Assembly: GCF_012767755.2 (NCBI RefSeq)
Contig: NZ_AP023189.1
Span: 4,652,001-4,716,000, forward strand
DNA length: 64,000 nt
Origin: Pseudomonas tohonis
GTDB lineage: Bacteria; Pseudomonadota; Gammaproteobacteria; Pseudomonadales; Pseudomonadaceae
Reading direction: 5' to 3'
The position numbers and the translations under genes were made by a program. The notes under the pieces are model-generated. The model worked only from the letters and a program-made list of their open reading frames with translations. It had not been told where the DNA came from and did not search any database. Of the stretch, positions 9,076 through 17,579 are shown piece after piece (the stretch's first letter is position 1; every line of letters begins with the position of its first letter).

Positions 9076-9711
9076 TCACCCCACCCGCAACACCCCGGTA
9101 TCGATGGCCAGGTGCACCAGCTCCGCCTGGGAGCTGACCTGCAGCTTGTTCTTCAGCATCGTCAGGTAGTTGGACACCGTCTTGGCGCTGATGCACAGGT
9201 GCTCGGCGATGCTGCGCGCGGGCATGCCGCGGGCGAGCATGGTGAAGATCTCCAGCTCGCGCTGGGTCATGCCGGAGAGACGCGGGTCGCCGGCCTGGTG
9301 CGCCGGGTGGCAGGCGAGCTGGGTGGCCAGGGGCTGCTCGATGTAGGCGTGCCCGGCGAGGATGCGCCGCACCGCCTCCACCAGCACCTCGGGCGCGGAG
9401 TTCTTGGTGATGTAGCCGGCGGCACCGGCGTCCAGCGCCTGGCGTACAAGGGGCAGCTCGTCGTGCATGCTGAAGAACAGCACGCGCAGCTGCGGCAGGC
9501 GCTGGCGCAGCCGGCGGGTGGTCTCCAGGCCGCTGATGCCCGGCAGCGAGAGGTCCATCACCACCAGGTTGGGGATGCTGTCCTGCACCAGTTGCAGGGC
9601 CTGCTCGCCACTAGCCGCCTCGCTCACCTCCACCTCGGGCAGCAGGCCGCGCAGCAGGCTGGCGTAGCCCTGGCGCACCACGGAATGGTCGTCCACCAGC
9701 AGGATCTTCAT
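9076..9711 (-). CDS. eraR: LuxR-type response regulator, EraR-like
   Basis: Response regulator of 211 residues: receiver domain with acidic pocket D7-D8, phosphoacceptor D53 (VVMDLSLPG) and K103, then a LuxR/FixJ helix-turn-helix (about 145-205, starting MTQRELEIFTMLARG). It follows the sensor kinase gene by 19 bp, so the two form a cognate pair. In P. aeruginosa the eraS-eraR pair in the exa locus is required for growth on ethanol and acts in the cascade that switches on the PQQ dehydrogenase. The gene symbol is by position and architecture, not by alignment. Confidence 0.75.
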   Translation of the reverse strand: MKILLVDDHSVVRQGYASLLRGLLPEVEVSEAASGEQALQLVQDSIPNLVVMDLSLPGISGLETTRRLRQRLPQLRVLFFSMHDELPLVRQALDAGAAGYITKNSAPEVLVEAVRRILAGHAYIEQPLATQLACHPAHQAGDPRLSGMTQRELEIFTMLARGMPARSIAEHLCISAKTVSNYLTMLKNKLQVSSQAELVHLAIDTGVLRVG

Positions 9712-9730
9712 CGCAGGTTCTCCAGGTTGT

Positions 9731-10981
9731 TCAGGCTTCGCCCAGGGGAATGCTCAGGCGCACCAGCCAGCCACTGCCGGCACGGGTGCGCAGGCGCAGG
9801 TCGCCGCCCAGGCAGCGCGCCCGCTCCAGCATGGAACGCAGGCCGATGCCGGGCCGTGGCGGCTGCACGGCACCACGGCCGTTGTCGCCCACCAGCAGGC
9901 GCAGGCGTCGGCCGCGGCGCTCCAGGCGCACGCTCACCGCACTGGCGTCGGCGTGGCGGGCGATGTTGGTCAGGGCTTCCTGCAGCAGGCGGTAGAGATG
10001 GGCCTGGTCGGCGGCGGGCAGCACCGGCAGGTCCTCGCCCAGGTGCAAGGTGCAGTCGACGCCCTGGGCGCTGCGCCACTGCTCGGTGAGCAGCGCGACG
10101 GCCTCGCCCAGTTGCAGGCGCTCCAGGACCACGGGGTAAAGGTCGCGCACCAGCGCGCGGAAGCTGTCCTGCATGCGCTGGCAGTTGTCCTCCAGGCTGC
10201 GCAGGGTGGCACCGGCGCCCGGTGCCTGGCCGGTCATGGAGCGCAACAGCAGCAGTTGCGCGCGGATGCCGGCGAGGTACTGGCCGATGTCGTCGTGCAG
10301 GGCGAGGGCCAGGTGCTTGCGCTCGTGCTCCTGCAGCGCCAGCAGGGCGCGGGTCAGTTCGGCGTTGTCGTTGCGCACCTGCTCCAGGGTGCTGGCCATC
10401 TCGTTGAAGTGGCCGGCCAGCAGGCGCGCCTCGTGCAGCGAATGCTGGTCAAGGCGTACCGCCAGGCGGCCACGGGCGATCTCGTCGAAGCCGGCGTGCA
10501 GCTCGTCCAGCACCCGCAGGCCCCGGCGTACCGCGACGCGGATGGCCAGCAGGCTGAGGCCCAGGGCCAGGCCGAACAGCACCAGCAGCTGGATGAGGGA
10601 GTCCTCCACCTCGTCCATCTCGTCCGCCGGGTCGACGCTGATCAGCACGCGCCGGCCATCGTCCAGTTGCAGCGGCTCGCCGTATTGCTCGGCGGGCGGG
10701 AACAGCCGCGCACCGAGCCAGGCGTCCAGGCCGCGCGGTTGCGGGGGCGTCTCGCCCTGCCAGTGGATGCGCACATGGCGCAGGCCCCGCGCCAGCGCCG
10801 ACTCCAGCGCCCTGGGGTCGCGCCGGGCGGCCTCGTGCAGGTACTCGACCACCGCGCGCGCGGCGATCATCTCGCGTTGCACGTCCTGGCTGGCCTGGCG
10901 CAGCAGTACACCGGTGCAGACCAGGGTCACCGCGGCGAAGAACAGCACCACCAGCAGGTTGATGCGGCCGAGGGTGCTCAT
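9731..10981 (-). CDS. eraS: Sensor histidine kinase, EraS-like
   Basis: Membrane kinase of 416 residues with transmembrane helix 1 at about 8-28, a periplasmic loop of about 100 residues, helix 2 at about 129-149 and HAMP linker to about 205. A HisKA_3 dimerisation domain follows (phosphoacceptor H229 in LALALHDDIGQYLAG), then an ATPase domain (N-box QEALTNIARHA, GxG box VGDNGRGA). It is paired with the regulator at 9076-9711. The start codon overlaps the stop of a 39-codon open frame by 4 bp, suggesting translational coupling. The symbol is assigned by analogy with the P. aeruginosa ethanol regulon. Confidence 0.75.
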   Translation of the reverse strand: MSTLGRINLLVVLFFAAVTLVCTGVLLRQASQDVQREMIAARAVVEYLHEAARRDPRALESALARGLRHVRIHWQGETPPQPRGLDAWLGARLFPPAEQYGEPLQLDDGRRVLISVDPADEMDEVEDSLIQLLVLFGLALGLSLLAIRVAVRRGLRVLDELHAGFDEIARGRLAVRLDQHSLHEARLLAGHFNEMASTLEQVRNDNAELTRALLALQEHERKHLALALHDDIGQYLAGIRAQLLLLRSMTGQAPGAGATLRSLEDNCQRMQDSFRALVRDLYPVVLERLQLGEAVALLTEQWRSAQGVDCTLHLGEDLPVLPAADQAHLYRLLQEALTNIARHADASAVSVRLERRGRRLRLLVGDNGRGAVQPPRPGIGLRSMLERARCLGGDLRLRTRAGSGWLVRLSIPLGEA

Positions 10982-11097
10982 CGCCCGGCGCCCGTCGCAG
11001 CCGCCGGTCGCGGGGAGGGGGATGGGCGAAAGCCATCCACGCCGATCAGGCTGAGGATCAGCAGCACGGGCAGCAGCAGGGTCTTGAGCACACGCAT
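10978..11097 (-). CDS. 39-residue membrane-like peptide coupled to eraS
   Basis: A small open frame that begins MRVLKTLLLPVLLILSLIGV and continues with a Pro/Ser/Ala-rich tail. It has one hydrophobic helix (about 4-20) and a GGAGG ribosome site 7 bases before its ATG. Its TGA overlaps the ATG of eraS (ATGA), so ribosomes ending here could start the kinase. It may be a membrane micropeptide or only a coupling leader. The ribosome site and exact overlap argue that it is translated. Confidence 0.5.
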   Translation of the reverse strand: MRVLKTLLLPVLLILSLIGVDGFRPSPSPRPAAATGAGR

Positions 11098-11159
11098 GGC
11101 CGGGCCTCCCGGTCTCGTTCTTGTGCCTCCATGCTAGGGCCTGGGGCGGGCGGCCGGGT

Positions 11160-11173
11160 TACTACCTTGGTAC
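11160..11173 (+). promoter_or_regulatory. TTGGTA box upstream of the PQQ-associated ABC operon
   Basis: TACTACCTTGGTAC lies 80 bp before the start of the binding-protein gene at 11254. This is nearly the same spacing as the box before the CxxxCW gene (82 bp). The shared spacing supports a promoter-linked activator site rather than a chance match. Confidence 0.65.
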
Positions 11174-11253
11174 TGCCCCGGCGCTACTTTCTGCATATTT
11201 CCCAGGGCTCGGGGCGGCCCTAGGCTGGCGCTACAAGAACGGGAGCCCCCGCC

Positions 11254-12468
11254 ATGCGTCACCTTGCGCCCTATGCCCTGACCTACCTGCTGGCCCTGGC
11301 CGCCGCCGCGCTGCTGGCCAACCACGCCGTCGCCGCCGAGGCGCGCCAGCCGCTGGAGGTACGCATCGGCTACCTCGGCTACAGCCCCGACCCGGGACCG
11401 CTGCTCTCCAACGTCATCCCCGAGCCCCGCGACGCCGGCCTGCGCGGCGCCGAGCTGGCGACCACCGACAACAACAGCACCGGGCGCTTCCTCAAGCAGC
11501 GCTACCAGTTGCTGGCGACCAACGCCGAGACCGAAGCCGGGCTGCTGGAAGCCGCACGCCAGCAACATGCCGAGGGCCTGCGCCTGTTCGTGGTCAATGC
11601 CCCGGCGCCGCTGCTGCGCCAGCTGTCGGCGGCGCTGCCGGACAGCCTGCTGTTCAACGCCGGCGCCGCCGACGACGCGCTGCGCACCGACGCCTGCCTG
11701 CCCAACGTGCTGCACAGCCTGCCCAGCCGCGCCATGCTCGCCGACGCCCTGGTGCAGTTCCTTGCCCTGCGCCAGTGGAAGCGCTGGCTGCTGGTGGTCG
11801 GCCCGCGCCCCGAGGACCAGGCCTACGCTGCCGCCCTGCGCCGCGCCGCCGGGCGCTTCGGCCTGAAGATCATCGGCGAGAAGCCCTGGACCTTCGACAA
11901 CGAACAGCGCCGCAGCGCCCAGGCCGACATGCCGCTGTTCACCCAGGCCGACGACTATGACGGCGTACTGGTGGCCGACGAGCGCGGCGATTTCGGCGAA
12001 TACCTGCCCTACAACACCTGGCTGCCACGCCCGGTGGCCGGCACCCAGGGCCTGGTGCCCACGGGCTGGCACAAGACGGTGGAAACCTACGGCGCGGCGC
12101 AATTGCAGAAGCGCTTCGAGGCCCTCACCGGGCGCTGGATGAACGACCGCGACTTCGCCGCCTGGGTGGCCGTGCGCAGCATCGCCAGCGCGGTGACCCG
12201 CCTGGGCGCCACCGACGCCGCCGCGATCCGCACCCTGGAGCTGTCGCCGGACCTGCCGCTGGACGGCTTCAAGGGCCGCAAGCTGAGCTACCGCCCCTGG
12301 GACGGCCAGTTGCGCCAGCCCATCGAGCTGATCCAGCCACGCGCGCTGATCAGCACCTCGCCCCAGGACGGATTCCTCCACCCCTTCAGCGAACTCGACA
12401 CCCTCGGCCACGACGCGCCGGAGAGCCGCTGCCGCCTGGCCGAGGCTGCCCTGGAAGCCACGCCATGA
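11254..12468 (+). CDS. PQQ-system ABC transporter substrate-binding protein
   Basis: Periplasmic protein of 404 residues with a signal peptide ending AVAAEA (about residue 28) and a type I binding fold of the branched-chain amino acid receptor kind. It belongs to the group found only next to PQQ alcohol dehydrogenases with an ABC exporter-like ATPase and permease. In P. putida the counterparts are the pedA-pedB-pedC set needed for growth on phenylethanol. Its stop overlaps the next start (ATGA), so the four genes are translationally coupled. The ligand is unknown. Confidence 0.82.
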   Translation: MRHLAPYALTYLLALAAAALLANHAVAAEARQPLEVRIGYLGYSPDPGPLLSNVIPEPRDAGLRGAELATTDNNSTGRFLKQRYQLLATNAETEAGLLEAARQQHAEGLRLFVVNAPAPLLRQLSAALPDSLLFNAGAADDALRTDACLPNVLHSLPSRAMLADALVQFLALRQWKRWLLVVGPRPEDQAYAAALRRAAGRFGLKIIGEKPWTFDNEQRRSAQADMPLFTQADDYDGVLVADERGDFGEYLPYNTWLPRPVAGTQGLVPTGWHKTVETYGAAQLQKRFEALTGRWMNDRDFAAWVAVRSIASAVTRLGATDAAAIRTLELSPDLPLDGFKGRKLSYRPWDGQLRQPIELIQPRALISTSPQDGFLHPFSELDTLGHDAPESRCRLAEAALEATP

Positions 12469-13456
12469 ACGCCAAGAACAAGGACCCCGCCATGCCCCGC
12501 CTCCCCCTCACCCTGCTCGGCGTCGCGCTGCTGCTGGCCAGCGGCGCCACCTTCGCCGCCACCGCTTATGTGTCCAACGAGAAGGACAACGCCATCAGCG
12601 TGATCGACATGGACACACTGACGGTCACCGCCAGCCTGCCGGTGGGCAAGCGCCCGCGCGGCCTGGCGCTGTCCAGCGACAACAGGCTGCTGTACATCTG
12701 CGCCAGCGATTCGGACACCGTGCAGGTGATGGACCTGGCCACGCGGCAGATCATCAAGGAGCTGCCCTCCGGCGCCGACCCGGAGCAGTTCGCCCTGCAC
12801 CCCAACGACCGCTGGCTGTACATCTCCAACGAGGACGATGCGCTGGTCACGGTGGTCGACACCCAGAGCAGCCAGGTGCTGGCGCAGATCGACGTCGGCG
12901 TGGAGCCCGAGGGCATGGCGGTGAGCCCGGACGGCAAGTGGGCGATCAACACCAGCGAGACCACCAACATGCTGCACTGGATCGACACCTCGACCCAGGC
13001 GCTGGTGGACAACACCCTGGTGGACCAGCGCCCGCGCCACGTGGAGTTCGATCACGATGGCAAGCGCCTGTGGGCCTCGGCGGAGATCGGCGGCACCGTC
13101 ACCGTGGTCGACGTGGCCACGCGCAGCATCCAGAAGACCCTGCGCTTCCAGATCAAGGGCGTGCACCCGGACAAGGTGCAACCGGTGGGGGTCAAGCTGA
13201 CCCGCGACGGCCGCTACGCCTTCGTCGCCCTGGGCCCGGCCAACCATGTGGCGGTGGTGGATGCCAGGACCCTGGAAGTGCTCGACTACCTGCTGGTGGG
13301 CCGGCGCGTCTGGCACCTGGCCTTCAGCCCCGACGAGAAGACCCTGCTGGCCACCAACGGCATCAGCGGCGACGTCTCGGTGATCGACGTCGACAGCCTC
13401 AAGGTGACCCGGTCGATCAAGGTCGGCCGCTACCCCTGGGGCGTGGTGGTCGCCCC

Positions 13457-13460
<4 letters not shown>
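12465..13460 (+). CDS. PQQ-associated secreted beta-propeller (YVTN repeat) protein
   Basis: A 331-residue secreted protein with a signal peptide (about 1-32, ending TFAA) and seven YVTN-type beta-propeller repeats, each with the pattern 'sVIDmdt...v..i.vG..P.g.a.spdg'. It overlaps both neighbours by ATGA. The internal ATG nine codons in (MPRLPL) is an alternative start. It may act as a periplasmic or outer-membrane accessory of the ABC transporter or as a scaffold for the dehydrogenases. The family assignment rests on repeat pattern and context. Confidence 0.8.
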
Positions 13461-14184
<724 letters not shown>

Positions 14185-14188
<4 letters not shown>

Positions 14189-14982
14189 ACGCCAATGCCT
14201 ACTGGCAATGCCTGCGCGGCATCGTCGGGCGCGAATGGCTGCGCTTCGTACTGCAGCGCTCACGCTTTCTCAGCGCCCTGGTGCGGCCGCTGCTGTGGCT
14301 GCTGGTATTCGCCGCCGGGTTCCGCGCGGCGCTGGGCATCGCCATCATCGACCCGTACGCCACCTACATCACCTACGAGACCTACATCGTCCCGGGGCTG
14401 GCCTGCATGATCCTGCTGTTCAACGGCATGCAGGGCTCGCTGTCGATGGTCTACGACCGCGAGATGGGCAGCATGCGCGTACTGCTCACCAGCCCGCTGC
14501 CGCGCCCCTTCCTGCTGGGTGCCAAGCTGCTGGCCACGGCGCTGGTGTCGCTGCTGCAGGTGTATGCCTTCCTCGCCATCGCCTGGCTCTACGGCGTGCA
14601 GCCACCGGCCTGGGGCCTGCTCGCCGCCCTGCCCGCGCTGCTGCTGGCGGCGCTGCTGCTCAGTGCCCTGGGGCTGCTGCTGTCGAACTTCATCCGCCAG
14701 CTGGAGAACTTCGCCGGGGTGATGAATTTCGTGATCTTCCCGCTGTTCTTCCTCTCCTCGGCGCTCTACCCCCTGTGGAAGATGCGCGAGGCCAGCGAGT
14801 GGCTGTACTGGCTGTGCGCGGCCAACCCCTTCAGCCACGCGGTGGAGCTGGTGCGCTTCGCCCTGTACGAGCGGCTCAACCCGCTGGCCCTGGGCGTCTG
14901 CCTGGGCCTGACGCTGGTCTTCGCAGTGGCGGCGGTGGCCAGCTTCAACCCACAGCACGCGGCGCTGCGCCGGGCCGGCTGA
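14185..14982 (+). CDS. pedC: ABC-2 type permease, PedC-like
   Basis: Integral membrane protein of 265 residues with six predicted helices and the ABC-2 exporter pattern: long N-terminal cytoplasmic start, EYG-like loop region MGSMRVLLTSPLPRPFLLGAK, and helices up to about 255. It pairs with the ATPase at 13457-14188 and ends the coupled four-gene operon. In P. putida the homologue pedC is needed for phenylethanol use. The transported compound is not established from sequence. Confidence 0.8.
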
Positions 14983-14993
14983 GGCGGGGAAAC

Positions 14994-15007
14994 TACTACT
15001 TTGGTAC
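14994..15007 (+). promoter_or_regulatory. TTGGTA box upstream of the CxxxCW gene
   Basis: TACTACTTTGGTAC lies 12 bp after the pedC stop and 82 bp before the start at 15090. It suggests that the CxxxCW gene and agmR have their own activated promoter. It is the most divergent of the boxes in its left half but keeps TTGGTA. Confidence 0.6.
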
Positions 15008-15089
15008 GGGTTTTCCTCTCCAACGTAGGATTTCCAAAGGCGCGCGGCTGGCTTGTAATGCGGGCCATAAGAATAAAGAGATGCCTGCC

Positions 15090-15635
15090 ATGCGAGTCCT
15101 CATCGCCTCACTGCTGTGCCTGCCCCTCCTGTTCCCGGCCGCCGTCCGGGCCGACGCCGAGCCGTCGCTGTTCTCCGCCGACGGCTACCGCACCGACCGC
15201 TACCGCAGCCCCACGCCCGCCGAGGCCGACCACGCCCGCACCCTGGACACCGCCGGCCTGCGCCAGCTGCTGGAACGCGACCCGCGTACGAAGCTCATCG
15301 ACGTCTACCGCCGCCAGTTCCTCGAAGGCCGCTTCATCGCCGACGAACCCCACGCCAACCTGCCCGGCAGCCTGTGGCTGGCCAACACCGGCAACGGCGA
15401 GCTGGACGCGCGCTGGCAGGCCTACTTCGCCGACAACCTGCGCAAGGCCAGCCAGGGCGACCTGCAGTGGCCGCTGGTCTTCTACTGCCGTTCCGACTGC
15501 TGGTTGAGCTGGAACGCGCAACGGCGCGCGCATGCGCTGGGCTACCGCAATCTCTACTGGTACCGTGACGGCATCGACGCCTGGGAACAGGCCGGCCTGC
15601 CGCTGCAACCCGCCGAGCCCGTGCCCCTGCCCTGA
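15090..15635 (+). CDS. PQQ-dependent catabolism-associated CxxxCW-motif protein (rhodanese-like)
   Basis: Secreted protein of 181 residues with a signal peptide ending AVRA (about residue 21) and a rhodanese-like fold. The motif CRSDCW (C133, C137, W138) gives the family its name. The cysteine spacing suggests redox or metal/thiol chemistry in the periplasm, possibly linked to the SoxYZ-like carrier and metallohydrolase of the same island. The start at 15090 is preferred because the AAAGAG sequence directly touches the ATG at 15081. It is followed after 49 bp by agmR. Confidence 0.8.
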   Translation: MRVLIASLLCLPLLFPAAVRADAEPSLFSADGYRTDRYRSPTPAEADHARTLDTAGLRQLLERDPRTKLIDVYRRQFLEGRFIADEPHANLPGSLWLANTGNGELDARWQAYFADNLRKASQGDLQWPLVFYCRSDCWLSWNAQRRAHALGYRNLYWYRDGIDAWEQAGLPLQPAEPVPLP

Positions 15636-15684
15636 ATCCGCGCCCGAGAGCCCCTCCATAATCAGAACAATGAGGTGAATGGCC

Positions 15685-16350
15685 ATGTACAAGATCCTGA
15701 TCGCCGACGATCACCCGCTGTTCCGCGAGGCCATCCACAACGTCATCAGCGACGGCTTCCCCGACAGCGAAGTGATGGAGACCGCCGACCTCGACAGCGC
15801 CCTGGGCCTGACCCAGGAACACGACGACCTCGACCTCATCCTGCTCGACCTGAACATGCCCGGCATGCACGGCCTCAACGGCCTGATCAACCTGCGCAAC
15901 GAGGCGCCGACCATCCCGGTGGTGATCGTCTCCGCCGAGCAGGACAAGCAGATCGTCCTGCAGGCGATCACCTACGGCGCGGTGGGTTTCATCACCAAGT
16001 CCTCGCCACGGGCGCAGATGACCGAGGCCATCGAGCAGATCCTCAACGGCAACGTCTACCTGCCCTCGGACATCATCCGCACCCAGAAGAGCTCGCCCCG
16101 GCGCAACCACCAGGACGAGCACGGCATCCCCCCGGAACTGCTCCAGGCGCTGACCCGCAAGCAACTGCTGGTGCTCGAGCGCATGACCAAGGGCGAGTCG
16201 AACAAGCAGATCGCCTACAACCTCGACATCGCCGAAACCACGGTCAAGGCCCACGTCTCCGCCATCCTGCGCAAGCTCAACGTGCACAACCGCGTGCAGG
16301 CGATCCTCTGTGCGGGGGATATCGACTTCGCGGCTTATCTGCGGCGCTAG
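15685..16350 (+). CDS. agmR: LuxR-type response regulator AgmR (ErbR, PedR1 class)
   Basis: Response regulator of 221 residues, the size of P. aeruginosa AgmR: receiver with acidic pair D8-D9, phosphoacceptor D55 (LLDLNMPG) and K105, then a LuxR helix-turn-helix at about 150-210 ([25 protein letters not shown]...[12 protein letters not shown], key helix around VKAHVSAIL). In Pseudomonas this protein activates the quinoprotein ethanol dehydrogenase and PQQ genes. The start at 15685 (9 bases after GAGG) is preferred to 15679. It is the best candidate to bind the five TTGGTA boxes. Confidence 0.88.
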   Translation: MYKILIADDHPLFREAIHNVISDGFPDSEVMETADLDSALGLTQEHDDLDLILLDLNMPGMHGLNGLINLRNEAPTIPVVIVSAEQDKQIVLQAITYGAVGFITKSSPRAQMTEAIEQILNGNVYLPSDIIRTQKSSPRRNHQDEHGIPPELLQALTRKQLLVLERMTKGESNKQIAYNLDIAETTVKAHVSAILRKLNVHNRVQAILCAGDIDFAAYLRR

Positions 16351-16461
16351 GGGTCGTCCGGCCGACAGCGCAGCCGGAGCTTTCACCTCGCCCGGCGCGC
16401 CCTACCGCGCCCCGCGCCGCCCTACCCTGCCGAGCTTCGACGCTTGCAGGGAACCCCGGGA

Positions 16462-16989
16462 ATGTCGCGCTACCTCCGCTCGCAGCGAGCCGGCTCGTAC
16501 TACTTCTTCACACTCGTCACCGCAAAGCGCCGGCCGCTCCTGACCGAGCCCTCGGTACGCCACGCGTTGCGCAATGCAATCCAGGCGGTGCGGCTCGAAC
16601 AGCCGTTCCGCATCCACGGCTGGGTGCTGCTGCCGGATCACCTGCATTGCCTCTGGGAGCTGCCGCCCGGTGATACCGACTTCGCGCGGCGCTGGTCGAT
16701 CATCAAGCGCAAGGTCAGCCAATCGGTTCACCTGCCACCCACTTCGAATAGCCGGGTCGCACGACGTGAGTCCGGGTTCTGGCAACGACGCTTCTGGGAA
16801 CACGGCATACGCGACGCGGACGACTACCGCCGGCACATGGACTACCTGCACTGGAACCCGGTGAAACACGGACTGGTCACCCGGGTGGCCGACTGGCCCT
16901 GGTCCAGCTTCCATCGCCTGGTGCGCGAAGGCCTCTACCCGACGGGTTGGGGAGGTGCCGGAGAACAGGATGGGGATTTTGGCGAGTAG
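16462..16989 (+). CDS. REP-associated tyrosine transposase (RAYT)
   Basis: Single-domain Y1 transposase of 175 residues. It has the metal-binding HUH motif (H60-L-H62 in PDHLHCLW) and the catalytic tyrosine in HMDYLHWNPVKHG, together with the usual RYY/FFTLVT start. RAYTs act on REP palindromes as single-stranded DNA and are usually single-copy, domesticated genes. Just downstream is a 150-bp tandem array carrying inverted REP cores, which fits the family's habit of sitting inside its own substrate. It has no link to alcohol oxidation beyond location. Confidence 0.88.
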   Translation: MSRYLRSQRAGSYYFFTLVTAKRRPLLTEPSVRHALRNAIQAVRLEQPFRIHGWVLLPDHLHCLWELPPGDTDFARRWSIIKRKVSQSVHLPPTSNSRVARRESGFWQRRFWEHGIRDADDYRRHMDYLHWNPVKHGLVTRVADWPWSSFHRLVREGLYPTGWGGAGEQDGDFGE

Positions 16990-17560
16990 CACGGAGCCTT
17001 TCGGAGATCGCCGGACAGGCCGAGCGCGGGATCGGTGCGCGCAGCACACCCTACAAGAGCAGATGGATGCGCGGGATCGGCCCGATGCACGCGGCTCGGT
17101 CGTAGGGTGTGCCGTGCGCACCTCAAAAGGTCGGATCGGCACGGAGCCTGTCGGAGATCGCCGGACGGATCGAGCGCGGGACCGGTGCGCGCAGCACACC
17201 CTACAAGAGCGGATCGACGCGCAGGCTCGGCCCGATGCTCGCGGCTCGGTCGTAGGGTGTGCCGTGCGCACCTCAAAAGGTCGGATCGGCACGGAGCCTG
17301 TCGGAGATCGCCGGACGGATCGAGCGCGGGATCGGTGCGCGCAGCACACCCTACAAGAGCGGATCGACGCGCGGGCTCGGCCCTGTGCATTACAAAACAC
17401 ATTGATGCGCGGGCTCGGCCCGATGCTCGCGGCTCGGTCGTAGGGTGTGCCGTGCGCACCTCAAAAGGTCGGATCGGCACGGAGCCTGTCGGAGATCGCC
17501 GGACAGGCCCAGCGCGGGACCGGTGCGCGCAGCACACCTACAAGAGCGGATCGACGCGCG
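16990..17560. repeat. Tandem 150-bp REP/BIME array next to the RAYT gene
   Basis: Four units start with ACGGAGCCT at 16991, 17141, 17291 and 17479. The first two spacings are exactly 150 bp and the third is 188, with an extra 38 bp that repeats the CGGGCTCGGCCC segment. Each unit holds two REP cores in opposite orientation (GTAGGGTGTGC and GCACACCCTAC) around a variable middle. The last unit has a one-base loss (ACACCTAC for ACACCCTAC). The array lies between the RAYT and the nahK stop and has no credible gene. Confidence 0.85.
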
Positions 17561-17579
17561 ATGGTTGGCGGTGTGCCCC

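Noticed and set aside
16990..17560. CRISPR array
   Set aside because: Units are 150 bp long with nearly identical content and no unique spacers of constant size; no cas genes nearby.
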